Assembly (NCBI GenBank): GCA_963585895.1
Contig: OY757924.1
Coordinates: forward strand, 63,970,028-64,034,027
Direction: 5' to 3'
Length of the DNA: 64,000 nt
Origin: Sepioteuthis lessoniana
Taxonomy: Eukaryota; Mollusca; Cephalopoda; Myopsida; Loliginidae
Shown: one piece after another, positions 54,345-64,000 of the stretch
Numbering within the stretch: position 1 is the first letter of the stretch
Layout: each line of letters begins with the position of its first letter
Notes under the pieces: model-generated
Seen by the model: the letters and a program-made list of their open reading frames with translations, nothing else
What the model was told of the DNA's origin: nothing
Database searches by the model: none
Translations under genes and position numbers: made by a program

Positions 54345-54345
<1 letters not shown>
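53546..54345. other. T-rich DNA, no recognised feature
   Basis: 53690-53890 is a degenerate TTTTGTGTTG-rich tract. The hydrophobic frame there (53729-53968) is a by-product of composition. Confidence 0.5.

Positions 54346-54394
<49 letters not shown>
54346..54394. repeat. (GATA)n microsatellite
   Basis: About 12 copies of the GATA/TAGA tetranucleotide. Confidence 0.97.
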
Positions 54395-54397
<3 letters not shown>

Positions 54398-55308
54398 CAG
54401 AATTCAGAGGTTTTTAAGGTATCTTTTTTTTTATCCAGCCTGAAACGTCTGTTTCAGTAAAGACGTGGCGAAAGGTAAAAAATGAGCTGCATTCGTTAGG
54501 TCTGCTATATTCACTAGTTATGTTAAGGTCTTTTTTGCTGACCATTGATTGGCACTCAAATCAATAGTGGACGTTACAGAATTCCGCATGATGTCAGCCA
54601 GAACGGAACCGCAGCCAATGTAGATGGAAAAGAAAAAAAAGCAATGGCTGACATCGTTCATTTTCGCCCGAAATCGTTGATCGGATCATGATGTCCACCC
54701 TGTCTGAGCTATTGAACTTTAGTTATTTGTCGACCATGAATGAGCTACTCCCAGTCTTCACTAAGCAGAGATGATAACTGACACCAGTAGCAAGGGATAA
54801 GGAGTTGGGGGGTTGGGTTTTTTTTGTTTCTTTAATGGAATATTTTTTCTTTTTTCTTTTCGCTTTCGGTTTTATGAAGGTGTATTCAGTGTAGGTAAAG
54901 TGAAGTGTTCTTGGTTTTCTATATCTTGGGCATTCTTGAGAAGGACGATATCAGAAAAGAAAAATGCTGATGGTAAGAAGGTACTAGATGTACATATAAT
55001 ATAATGAAAAGAGAGAATAAGAACAAGAAAGAGGGAAGGAAAAAATAAAAACACAGTACATAAACTGAAAATATAAATGAAGGAATGAAGAAAAGCAGAA
55101 ATAAAAGAAAAGGGGAAAAGTAAAAAGTATGAATCAATAAATAAAAAGCTCAAAAAAGAAAAATCAAATATTAGGTTAAAAGGAAAATAACAACGAAATA
55201 ATAAACAATAGCCTAAACGAATTTTGACAGAAAAGAGGCTTTATAAAAACGCGTAAACATGAACAAATACACTAATATAGTAAAAATGAAAGTGCATGTA
55301 CACATATA
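54395..55308. other. Unassigned; small inverted repeat
   Basis: GATGTCAGCCA (54590-54600) and TGGCTGACATC (54645-54655) could pair across a 44-nt loop. The purine-rich stretch 55000-55200 makes spurious hydrophobic frames on the minus strand. No gene seen. Confidence 0.45.
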
Positions 55309-55340
55309 CAGTGAGACTCATAAGTATTCGAACGAACGTA
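55309..55340 (+). mobile_element. Possible Tc1-like terminal sequence
   Basis: ACAGTGAGACTCATAAGTAT followed by TCGAACGAACG resembles the ends of Tc1-type transposons. No matching inverted end is visible nearby, so it is at best a solo or degraded terminus. Confidence 0.4.
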
Positions 55341-56163
55341 AGAATTGATCCTAATTACCTTGCTTTACAAAATAGAAATAAGAAGCAGATGTTTTACTAT
55401 TGTGAATGATCCATTACTGGATTATTTCTTTAACAGAAAAAAAAAAGTTTAACATGAAAATCACCAAATTCAAAATTTCGTTTTGTGGACTCGGTGTAAC
55501 AAGATACGTTTGCCTAGTATCCCAGTCTAAAAACGAAAGATATCACCAAACTCAATCATTCATCTGAAAAGTGGCAAAGAGAAAACTGTGGATGTTACAC
55601 ATACAAAATGGTTCGCCCTCTGGGGATGTATTGTCCTGTAAAGCCTTTTATAAGGCAATGTATTTTTAGATTTATTGTCACTTTATGTTTATCGGGATGC
55701 GAGGATACAAGCGCTGGCGTGAAGGAAGAACAAAAGATTTTAAAATACAGAAAGTTCTCAAACACGCACACGCGCGCACACACATACACACACGCACGCA
55801 TATATAGGTAGAGAGAGAGAACGAGAGAGTGAGAGGGAGAAAAGAGGGAGTGGTTGAGAAATATGAAAATAATTAGATAAACAAAGACGTACACACATCC
55901 ATACATACACTTGGCAAATAAATCAAGATAGCCTAAACGAAAGAATGTAAGTAATGTCTCATGCATATTCAATTTCTTAAGCAAAACTAAGACAGACTAT
56001 AAACCATAAACACACATTCAGCCACACACTAAAACTCACGAAAACATAAACCACCATTTACATGTTACCACACAAACCCCATACCTTTATAGATATCTTC
56101 ATATGCTTGTCTATCTCAGCATTTACACAGCTTTCTTTCTATAGGTCCATTATGTATCTCATT
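55341..56163. other. No recognised feature
   Basis: Short CACACA and GAGAGA runs at 55765-55850. The 129-residue minus frame at 55595-55984 is partly simple-repeat and has no domain I recognise. Confidence 0.45.
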
Positions 56164-56450
56164 TTGATTGCATATATGTCCGTGGTGTAATGGTTATCGT
56201 CGTAGGAAGTGGACACGGCGACACGAGTTCAAATCCTGAACGAGACTGATTGCATTTCACATAGCACTAATACACTTGAATCCAATTATTCTCCCTCCAG
56301 GTATGGGTAAATTGTAGGGCAGACTAGGTTCTTCAGCCTTGGTGAGGCAACTAGTCTAGGAGAAGGAAAACTCTGAATTCAAACCTGTTAAACTCCGCTT
56401 AAAAATTGACCTTGTGTCATATCCTGCCCGAGCGGAGGGGTTGGTAAATA
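56164..56450 (+). mobile_element. D element, tRNA-derived SINE
   Basis: Head CCGTGGTGTAATGGTTATCG (box A) and ACGAGTTCAAATCCT (box B). The body has TTGCATTTCACATAGCAC and GAACTCCGCTT-like sequence. The tail GACCTTGTGTCATATCCTGC, CGGAGGGGTTGG is shared with the copy at 60093 and, more distantly, with E. ATAAATATGATAAA follows. Confidence 0.85.
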
Positions 56451-56618
56451 TGATAAATATGATAAACATATATAAAGAAATAGAGAGAGGGGGGAGACAG
56501 ACTGGTGAAGAAGTGACTAGCATGCATATATATATTTACAAATAGGTAGTATAAAAGAAATGCTTAACTTGCATTCAATATTTTTAATAAAACTCAGACA
56601 CAGAGAACACACACACAC

Positions 56619-56621
<3 letters not shown>

Positions 56622-56676
<55 letters not shown>
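56622..56676. repeat. (TA)n microsatellite
   Basis: About 55 bp of TA, preceded by a short CA run. Confidence 0.97.
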
Positions 56677-56679
<3 letters not shown>

Positions 56680-57111
56680 TTTACGTACACCTTGTAATAC
56701 AGCATCCATTAAAGCGAGAAATTTTTATTGTTAAATTTTATATTTACCGAGATAATAATATAGCTTAATCCTATTGTTTGAATACTGGGTTTTACGTTTC
56801 TATTTAAATGAGAAATCTTAACTTTTTTATACTTGTTTTAGAAAAATTATTTTCTTCTTTAAATAATTTTATATGAGAGTACCGGATTTTAGATTTTGTG
56901 ATCTTAGACTGGAAACATTCCATCTATTTCAGAAATATGCTCTTAAAACAGTCAGGATTGGAAACAGCATTCAAATGTTTCGCTGGTTTTATTCTTTTTT
57001 TTTTTCGTAGTTTTTTCTGAGCAATTATTGCAGTTGACATTTTAACAACCGTAATCTAAATTATAAATTATAAATAAACCTAAAAGCTTCATAATTTGCA
57101 TATTGTCTGTG

Positions 57112-57113
<2 letters not shown>
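56677..57113. other. No recognised feature
   Basis: AT-rich spacer. Confidence 0.5.

Positions 57114-57141
<28 letters not shown>
57114..57141. repeat. (TA)n/(TG)n microsatellite
   Basis: Short TA then TG array replacing the first bases of the next SINE-B. Confidence 0.9.
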
Positions 57142-57143
<2 letters not shown>

Positions 57144-57368
57144 TAAAGTGTTTGCTAATGGTCCAGGACACCGGGGTTCAATCACAAGTCAAGTCATCCG
57201 AAAAACTCAATTGTTGTTGACTCATCCTTACTTAACACACAGTATTATAAGGTATAGATCGAAGGTAAAATGAATCAGTTCGGGGAAAAGCACCTTCCCC
57301 TACACCTCCGTGAAATAGCTAATGAAAAAGGAGTCTTCGGTTCACACTCACTACCGTCACCAGTTTGA
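57142..57368 (+). mobile_element. SINE-B, head joined to (TG)n
   Basis: TAAAGTGTTTGCTAATGGTCC head remnant, box B GGGGTTCAATCAC, AAGGTATAGATCGAAGG, CACCTTCCCCTACACC, CTCACTACCGTCACCAG. The first part of box A is lost into the microsatellite. Confidence 0.87.
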
Positions 57369-57504
57369 CTTTTATAATCAACGACTCAGTACGAGAAGGA
57401 TTTGATATATGGGCATTTTCATGAAAAAATCAGTTTTTTCTTCTCCTAGACAGGTCATCATAATAAGGTTAAAAAGCTCATAATACCCTATTATTTACCT
57501 ATAA
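57369..57504. other. Spacer
   Basis: AT-rich; nothing recognised. Confidence 0.5.
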
Positions 57505-57732
57505 GTAAAAAGTATGCCAATAGTCTGGGGGACCTGGGTTCAATCCCTCGTCGAGTGATATCAAAGACTTTAAAATTAGTACTTGATACCTCCTTGCTTA
57601 ACACTCAGCAATATGAGGTACGTATCAAGGGTAAAGTGGAGCAATCCAGGGAAAGGAGTAGCGCCATCCCCTAAACCTCAGTGTTGTAGTTATTGAAAAG
57701 GGAGCCTTCAGGTCGCCATCTTTACTTACTTC
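57505..57732 (+). mobile_element. SINE-B
   Basis: ATGCCAATAGTCTGGGGG, box B GGGTTCAATCCC, CTTGCTTAACACTCAGC, AAGTGGAGCAATCCAGGG, GGAGCCTTCAGGTCGCC, then TTTACTTACTT. The CGACTACGGTCGCCAAC piece near the 3' end is missing. Confidence 0.93.
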
Positions 57733-57736
57733 TTTA

Positions 57737-57868
57737 CATATAGCTGGAGAAGAATTGGATTCATACCTTTCCCAAGGATATGAACACTATTTGAGTTCCA
57801 AACAGCCTGGTTTTGGATTTGAACTAGTCACCGTTTCCTTTTCATGCAATGCTAATCAATAGATACCG
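57737..57868 (-). mobile_element. SINE-A fragment
   Basis: CATAGCTGGAGAAGAATTGG, CATACCTTTCCCAAGGATAT, TTTGGATTTGAACTAGTC over box B. It faces the adjoining SINE-B. Confidence 0.75.
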
Positions 57869-57876
57869 AGAACTTT

Positions 57877-57877
<1 letters not shown>

Positions 57878-57914
<37 letters not shown>
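57878..57914. repeat. (TA)n microsatellite
   Basis: 37 bp of TA. Confidence 0.96.
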
Positions 57915-57917
<3 letters not shown>

Positions 57918-58696
57918 GTGTGTATCTTTGTAAGATGGCATTTCGTTCTGATACCGAACGCCTATCAGCAATCTAAGCTGGAACACGGAGAAAATGATAT
58001 TCCAGAATATCTGCAATTCCATTATTTTTAACATTTACTTTTTTTCGACTGTACTGAAGGAGAAAAATAAGTCCAATCTTATAAATGCTATAAGCCTTGT
58101 GAGTTAGCAATCTAGTTCAGGGTGAGATCGATTTAAAAAATAAAGAAACGAAAACGAATGAATGAAGCCTAATCCTCATGTCATGGTATAGGTATTCGAT
58201 GCAAGTACATTTCACTTAAGAGATGATCACCGGTTCTTCGTCTAAGGATGTGTGCTCTGCCGAGTCTCCCTGCCTATGGCCTTTGTCGATGTTCGATGAA
58301 TATATCCGTTAAGAGTAGGACACATATCTGAAGATCAGAGTGGCTCTTTCATAAATGGAATGCCATCTCTATTTGATGACTAAAATATTTAATAGGAGCT
58401 GACAAGCAATCGCAAATGCTTAAGAATGTCTGAAATATTACAGAGAAAATAGGTTGTGGTTGTACTATTTCTGATATTCGGACGATTTAGATCCTTGATA
58501 TAAAATCGATATTTGATGACAACCACTAATTTAAAACACCTTATCAAACTATAATATTGTAAGTCTTTTCAGTGAGGTTTAGAATGCATCAGACTGTATA
58601 TCCTGCAGACGAGTAAGTACCCTCCAAAAACTTTCTAGGGCACGAGACAAAACACTGTCTGATGTGAATGCATTTTTAACGCACAGCAGCTTTTAA
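57915..58696. other. No recognised feature
   Basis: AT-rich; nothing recognised. Confidence 0.5.
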
Positions 58697-58774
58697 TTCC
58701 TTTTGGTAGGACTTGACATGGATATGAACCCGGGCCTCCCGGACCAATAGTGAATATTCTACACACTAGGCAAA
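58697..58774 (-). mobile_element. SINE-B head only
   Basis: On the minus strand GCCTAGTGTGTAGAATATTC, CCGGGAGGCCCGGGTTC and GTCAAGTCCTACC are the tRNA-like head with boxes A and B. The body is absent. Confidence 0.85.
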
Positions 58775-59220
58775 AGGCTGAACCAGATAAGAAACATACA
58801 GAGATAGATGGATTGAGAGACAGATTGATATGGTATAGTTTTTTTTATTTAACAAATACCCCATATTTTTAGAATAAATTTTCTAATATGACTTACATCA
58901 CACTAATATTAAATGAAACGCCATCATCAGAAATAGAATGTCTAAAACTTGCTCATTTTTACATTTCATTTAACTAATTCACTCGCCCTGATAAATGTTT
59001 GATATTTTCCCAGTTAAAAACCGAAACGTTAACGTTATCATGAAAAAATAATCATGCTCTGAAAGTTGTGTTTTTCATATCTGTACATTTTCACACTGTC
59101 GGATTTAGTTCCACTTTTCTTATATATATATATATTTATATATATAGTGGTAGTGCTGGTGGTTATTAGTCTATGTAACTAAAGGTTTCATGCTGCAAAA
59201 ACATACGTTAGAATCATCTT
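58775..59220. other. Unassigned
   Basis: AT-rich, with short GATAGATGGATTGAGAGACAG and a 12-bp TA run. CCCTGATAAATG...CCGAAACGTTAACG at 58990-59040 loosely resembles a retroelement end. Confidence 0.4.
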
Positions 59221-59231
59221 CCAAGATATGA
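59221..59231. repeat. Possible target duplication (left), element C
   Basis: CCAAGATATGA; compare CCAAGACATGA at 59858-59868. Partly explained by the CCAA-rich tail, so tentative. Confidence 0.55.
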
Positions 59232-59862
59232 TTACCTAGTCGGCTGAGGCTGTAGAATACTGAGTTCACCTCTGCAGAGGGGTTAGACCCTCCTAATGAG
59301 TGTCCTAGACACTAAACAATCTGATGGTGAGGTTCCATTGATCCTGAGGCTTTGTGGAATGCAGAGCACCCCTACATTGCCATTGCCCCCAGGTCCACTC
59401 TTGCCCGGCGTGGTAGCATCTGATAGGACCCTATCTTTGGGTTAGATAGTACTAACGGTATACTTAGGCTAAACTGAATTGTTTGACATAGAAATTGTTT
59501 TGACAATTAAACCGTTCTTAGATTTAAACTGCATGCTAATGATAAACGGAATTACTTGAAATGGAACTGTTTTTTGACATTACTTACACTAAACAGAATT
59601 ATTTAATATAGAACTGTTTTGACATTTAACTGTATTTAAACAAAGTTTGTTCTAATACTAAACTGAATTAGCTGAATTACAACTGCTTGACTGCAACAGA
59701 TAGCTTGAAATAGAAATGTTTTTCACAATTAAACTGTACTAAGATTTAAACTGCGTACTAATGCTAAACTGAATAGCTTGAAATCGAACTATTTTCTTAA
59801 AAATGGATTTGGCTTTAAATAAGCTACAACGGTTGATAAGCCATCAAACCCAACCAACCAAG
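59232..59862 (+). mobile_element. Element C, complete, long form
   Basis: CCTAGTCGGCTGAGGCTG head, CCCGGCGTGGTAGCATC, GATAGGACCCTATC. About six tail units follow, then TTTGGCTTTAAATAAGC, GGTTGATAAGCC, CCCAACCAACC. Confidence 0.94.
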
Positions 59863-60092
59863 ACATGAATATATTTGCGACAAATACCTCTATTAATCAC
59901 ATGTTGCTAGAAAATGCTTACAGACAATTCGTAGCCATTTTTAATACCGCTGCCCTTATGGGGTTTGGACCTCTTGCAATATACAATTGAGTGGCAGTTA
60001 TTTTTATCTTCGTCTCCAAGCATTTCATTAAAATCCAAGAAGTTCTACTTTAAAATATTATCCATATGGCTTTAGCTAGGAAAAATCTGAAG
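59863..60092. other. Spacer
   Basis: No feature recognised. Confidence 0.5.
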
Positions 60093-60372
60093 GTCCTAGT
60101 CGTGTAATGGCTATCGTTGTAGGAGATGGACATGGTGATACGAGTTCAAATCATGGATAAGATTGATTGCATTTCCCATAGCACTCATACTCTTTGGAAT
60201 CTTATTATTCTACCTCCATCTTTGTGAATATAATAGGACAGGTTGTATCCGTTAGCCATGGTTAGAAAACTAGTATAAGAGAAGGAACATTCTGAATTAA
60301 AACATTTTAAACTCCGCTTAAAGAAATTGACCTTGTGTCACATCCTGCCCATGGGGAGGGGCTGGTAAAATA
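60093..60372 (+). mobile_element. D element, tRNA-derived SINE
   Basis: Head GTCGTGTAATGGCTATCG, box B ACGAGTTCAAATCAT, TTGCATTTCCCATAGCAC, AAACTCCGCTTAAAG, tail GACCTTGTGTCACATCCTGC. Second copy of the family at 56164. Confidence 0.87.
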
Positions 60373-60409
60373 CATATATCTTGGAATAATCTAATAAATA
60401 ATCCCTGAA

Positions 60410-60419
60410 ATTATGTAAG
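60410..60419. repeat. Target-site duplication (left), SINE-A
   Basis: ATTATGTAAG, identical at 60664-60673. Confidence 0.93.
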
Positions 60420-60663
60420 GTTTAGTTTGGTTTCTTTGTTTGATGACAGATCAACCTTCGTGTATTATTTAATGCCAAAGCCATCGTTACAAAAGAACGG
60501 TAGTCATGTTATTTCAACTATTTTTTGGATATAAGTGGGTCTGATGCCTTTCCAAAAATATTAATCCATAAGTGAACATAAGGGTGCGACTAGAGTTCGA
60601 ACTCGCTTACTATGATGTCACAGTCTAGTGTGTTAACCTTTATGTCGAGGAGACTACCACATG
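60420..60663 (-). mobile_element. SINE-A, complete, with target duplication
   Basis: GTTTGGTTTCTTTGTTTGATG and GTATTATTTAATGCCAAAGCC tail, GCGACTAGAGTTCGAACTCG over box B, GTTAACCTTTATGTCGAGGAG head. Confidence 0.95.
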
Positions 60664-60673
60664 ATTATGTAAG
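60664..60673. repeat. Target-site duplication (right), SINE-A
   Basis: ATTATGTAAG. Confidence 0.93.
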
Positions 60674-61658
60674 AAAATAGTGTATTTTAGTTGAGTTTTT
60701 TTACCGTACACATATTTTATGCAATAGCGTTATTGCGCTGTTTGTATGAGTTTATATGAAAATAAATAGGATTATTTTCAGAGATTTCATTTTACTTCAG
60801 ACAGGATACAAAACACTTATCCACTTTTCCTTATGTATGAATGTCGCATTCTATCTTGTATTTTTTAAGATAAATTTTCTCAATTTCGCGCAACTTTTCT
60901 TCGGTTAACTCTCTGCAATATATAATTCTTCAACGTAAACGAAAGAAATGAATCACCAAAATTGGTTTCAGCTTTAATTTCTTCAAACTAAGACAAAGAC
61001 AAAACCAATTTTGGAAATTAAGTCTTACTTTCATTTTAGTGCTTGTAAAATAAAAATCTAAAAGTCATGAATAAATCAATAAAGACTTCAATTTAAACAC
61101 AAGACAGCAGACAAATCTATTTTGAAATTGATGTTTTATTTTATACAAAATTGAAGACCTAAATCGAAGAACTGATTTCGAAGGAAAACATAAATCGCTT
61201 TAAACAATGGAACTGACTCCAAAAAGTACATTTAAATTGGATTTAGTAACCAAATAAATGACTTTCGCCAAGAAAAATAAAAACTATGGATAGTTTAAAG
61301 ATATTTAAGAAAGATGCTATCTTTTATTTTCATCTGTCATTTTAATTTCCAATGAAAAACAATTAAATTTTGAATAATATACGATGGCGTAGAGAATTGT
61401 TCTCCACCTTACTAAGAAAAGAATGATCTAATTAAGACTATTAGCTATTCATAGCCACAAAATGTAGCAGATGGTTTCTAAACACCCGAAAAAATGTCCA
61501 ATCAAGAGCAATTATTGTTTTTCCAAATTCTTCAGTACTTGCTATAACCGATATCTTTTCAGTCCTAACTCGTATGAAGTTTTAAAATACAAAAATTCAT
61601 CAAAAACCAAGTTAAAGATTATGTACATTCTGTAAGAATTACCCTTACAAACTCTGAG
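60674..61658. other. No recognised feature
   Basis: A-rich DNA without coding or repeat signature. Confidence 0.5.
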
Positions 61659-61670
61659 CATAGAAAGTGT
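61659..61670. repeat. Target-site duplication (left), SINE-A
   Basis: CATAGAAAGTGT, identical at 61906-61917. Confidence 0.96.
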
Positions 61671-61905
61671 TTGGTTTCTTTGTTTAATGGCATATCAACC
61701 TTTGTAGGTTATTTAATGCCAAAGCCATTTTCCTTGAAGAACAGTGGTGGTGCTATTTTTCCCATAGCTGGGAGGATAAGGGGGTCCATACCTTTCCCAA
61801 GGGTATTTGCCCGAAAGTGAACGTAATAGCGCGAATGGAGTATGAACTCGCATAATACAATTTCGCAGTCCATAGCTTTAACCATTACACCACGAGGACA
61901 ACCCC
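61671..61905 (-). mobile_element. SINE-A, complete, near consensus
   Basis: TTGGTTTCTTTGTTTAATGG, GGTTATTTAATGCCAAAGCC, CCATAGCTGGGAGGATAAGG, TTTGCCCGAAAGTGAACG, TTTAACCATTACACCACGAGG. Perfect 12-bp flanking duplication: one of the youngest copies here. Confidence 0.97.
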
Positions 61906-61917
61906 CATAGAAAGTGT
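61906..61917. repeat. Target-site duplication (right), SINE-A
   Basis: CATAGAAAGTGT. Confidence 0.96.
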
Positions 61918-62169
61918 GTATACTCTTTAAAAAAAACATGAGCAAAGATTGTGTACTGGACGTCATTTTACTACACCTGAGGGTAAAGCTTAATTTTTGT
62001 GTCTCAGGGATGAGGGGAATATTCATCCACTGACATTACAAGCAGGTTTACTATACTAAAGTTATGTTCCCATCTATGGATCAAATTTAGCTCAATGAAA
62101 ATTATTTTTCGATAGCAATACGTGAAATCAATACGGCATGTAAACGAATTGTTATTATATCTTACTATT
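61918..62169. other. Spacer
   Basis: No feature recognised. Confidence 0.5.
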
Positions 62170-62800
62170 TTGAGAGTTTTTCCTGCCAGTATTAGCTAAT
62201 CGTTACTCACTGAAGTTTGAGTGAGATCAAGTCTCTGGAACTCTTCTCAGTATTCTGGCCGATCTTAATAATGCTGTAGTTTGGATCGATCCTACATCTC
62301 TGATTTCTAAGTTTTATCCTTTTATCAATCCCTCGGTAATTGTTCCAAGTTCACTAACTCCAACTGGTATCATTATCACTTTCATGTTCCATTTATTTTT
62401 TTAGTTATCTAGCAAGGTCTAGTTACTGACCTTTTTTCGCTTTACTTCAATTTTACTCTTTAATCTGCCGGAAAAACAAAGTCCACTATTTGGAGGTGTG
62501 TCATTTTTTGTTGACTTTCACACAGCCTGGTTCTCTGGCCAAGTTTAAACAATCCGTTTTTATCTCAAAATCCCAGTGAGGTTTGAGCGTCTCATTATGC
62601 AGAACTATTCTCCATTATACATATATTACTTATGGTTAAATTTAAATTTCTTGCTCAACTCCCAGTGTATCACCTTCTCCACAAAATCATGTCTAGTCTT
62701 ATAATTTGTTTGCGCTAATTTACTGCATTCTCTTCGTATATGATTAATCATTTCTTCTCTGTCACAACATAAGCTACACTCGCTATTTTATTGCAACTTG
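62170..62800 (-). mobile_element. LINE-Y 3' region
   Basis: Starts TTTTTCCTGCCAGTATTAGC. Continues with CTTCTCAGTATTCTGGCCG, CAACTGGTATCATTATCAC, and CTTCGTATATGATTAATC with GTCACAACATAAGCTACACTCG (the INHIIS segment on the minus strand). Confidence 0.8.
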
Positions 62801-62899
62801 TCTACATTTGCTTTAACGTACTTTGTGCTTATGGTGGTGTTTTCGGCAGCAATTACAAGTGATTTTTAATATTCCTATAATTATAATTAAAATTCTTTG

Positions 62900-63190
62900 C
62901 AAATTTTCCATGCCACCACTAGCTGGTTGGTTTTCACTGGATTCTGAGCAACAGCGAGTTTTCTTCAAGTTTCCTGGACTCTTCTCAGTATTTTGGGCGA
63001 TCTCAATAATGCTCGAGTTTGGATGATCTCAATCCATCCACCAATTTCCAACACTTCCTGCTCCCTCTTCAGGCCTGTTAATCACAACTGGTATCAACGT
63101 CATTCTTATGTTATATAGCTTTCTTAGTTCTCGAGCAAGGTCCAAGTTCTGGTCACGTTTTTCGCTTTCTTTGATTTTTAATCAGTTGGC
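62900..63190 (-). mobile_element. LINE-Y 3' end, second copy in tandem
   Basis: CATGCCACCACTAGCTGG, CTTCTCAGTATTTTGGGCG, CAACTGGTATCAACGTCA, GAGCAAGGTCCAAGTTC. Confidence 0.78.
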
Positions 63191-63284
63191 CGAGGAAACG
63201 GCAATGTTCACTATACTTTCATTTCTTAACTGTTTAAAATTTTATTTTTCTTCTTTGTAATTATCAATAGGTTAGGTCTTTGTA

Positions 63285-63345
63285 TTTTACTTCTTGCGAC
63301 TTTTTCGAACCAGCGTTAGCTGATTGTTTTCCCTGACGTATTACA
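63285..63345 (-). mobile_element. LINE-Y 3' terminus, third copy
   Basis: TTGCGACTTTTTCGAACCAGCG and TTAGCTGATTGTTTTCCCTG: only the extreme 3' end. Confidence 0.6.
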
Positions 63346-63454
63346 TATAATTTGACAAATTCTCAGCTGCCTATGTGTGTGGCTTCAAATACGCCAAATT
63401 ATTACATTACAAATAGAGAAGACGCTATCATCACCTCCAATAAATGAAGTATCT

Positions 63455-63600
63455 CTGATATGGCACTAAACTAAATCCGTTCATGAGGCTCCATTTCAAG
63501 AGTAGATGCCTGTATAATGTCACTGCTCTGTTGCCATTATTCTCAGATCAATTCTGCCTCAAAGAATGGCTTAAATAAATCTATTTTAATATTATTCAAA
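63455..63600 (+). mobile_element. Element C head, strongly decayed
   Basis: GATATGGCACTAAACTAAATC, GAGGCTCC, TGTCACTGCTCTGTTGCCATT, GGCTTAAATAAATC follow the order of the C head with many changes. Confidence 0.45.
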
Positions 63601-63924
63601 TTAGAAAATGAGTGTTGATATTATATAACTGCGTAAATTATTTCTATTATTTTACTTGAAACTATAATTGTTTTATTAAGTATTATTATTAATTTATACC
63701 GTATAACTCAGTTACATTAAATTATTATGATTAGATACAAATAGTAGCTTGAAACTATATAATAGTGTATTAAAAATTAGTACTAGATATGAATGTTTGA
63801 TGTTATATAAATTTTAAAACAATTATTTTCGAATTTAAAAAGTGCAATTTTAAAAAGACCAATAGAAAATTTCATTATAATCACGAATTTAAGAAGGAAT
63901 AAAATTTTTGTTAACATCACCAAA
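63601..63924. other. No recognised feature
   Basis: AT-rich spacer. Confidence 0.5.
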
Positions 63925-64000
63925 AGGTTTGGTTTAGTTCGATGAGATATCACCCACTATAGATCATTTAATGCCAAATCTGGTTTATTCATATATTCAT
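63925..64000 (-). mobile_element. Element C tail, running off the window
   Basis: GGTTTGGTTTAGTTCGATGAG, TATAGATCATTTAATGCCAAATC and TTTATTCATATATTCAT are the complement of the C tail. The rest lies beyond base 64000. Confidence 0.75.

Noticed and set aside
54919..55153. Hydrophobic membrane-protein-like frames on the minus strand
   Set aside because: Produced by a purine-rich A/G tract; no start context or domain, and overlapping frames look alike.
58990..59040. Hammerhead at CCCTGATAAATG...CCGAAACG
   Set aside because: The core has CUGAUAA in place of CUGAUGA (invariant G8 changed) and no convincing stem II.

Overview
The window is animal nuclear DNA: AT-rich, with no operons or bacterial genes, dozens of tRNA-derived SINE copies, decayed LINEs, mariner/Tc1-type DNA transposons, a Penelope-like fragment and many long (TA)n, (CA)n and (GT)n arrays. 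From memory, the repeat vocabulary most resembles a mollusc, probably a cephalopod. That is a judgement from family resemblance; no search was run.

I find no convincing host protein-coding gene, rRNA gene or functional tRNA gene. Almost all open frames are simple-repeat translations, antisense shadows of LINEs, or chance frames. The window reads as an intergenic or intronic repeat bed. For reference I name the families as follows. SINE-A is tRNA-derived, about 240 bp, with a hairpin tail. SINE-B is tRNA-derived, about 240 bp. Element C is 360-640 bp, has no tRNA head and shares the SINE-A tail. D and E are two tRNA-like families with a related tail. F is a tRNA-like unit carrying a hammerhead ribozyme. 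H is a tRNA-like unit with a hammerhead-like tail. LINE-X has a YADD RT box and an ATGATG tail. LINE-Y has a YMDD RT box. There are also CR1-like, Penelope-like, mariner and Tc1/mariner-like pieces.

Layout. 0-2 kb: old C-like DNA with a degenerate F copy inside. 3-10 kb: SINE-A and SINE-B, with a mariner nested in a SINE-A. 11-16 kb: C elements, a LINE-X 3' end and a 36-bp minisatellite. 16.5-18.5 kb: Penelope-like fragment, fold-back element, GC-rich E element. 19-24.9 kb: SINE-B copies beside (TA)n arrays, a compound microsatellite and a second mariner. 25-33 kb: LINE-Y and LINE-X fragments with SINE-A and C insertions and an inverted RT segment. 33-37 kb: SINE-A, LINE-X inside a Tc1/mariner-like element, CR1-like 3' end. 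38-47 kb: C and SINE-A copies, a MITE, and long stretches I cannot assign. 47.5-48.1 kb: the F element with an apparently intact type I hammerhead ribozyme, then a 142-bp near-perfect palindrome. 48-64 kb: further SINE, C, D, H, LINE-X and LINE-Y copies.

The most interesting item is the hammerhead ribozyme at 47586-47629 on the minus strand, joined to a tRNA-like RNA polymerase III-type promoter region. All core bases, a GUC cleavage triplet and three helices can be read directly. Other informative observations are two mariners sharing one internal deletion junction, a 3' tail hairpin shared by two unrelated repeat families, and several insertions dated relative to each other by target-site duplications.
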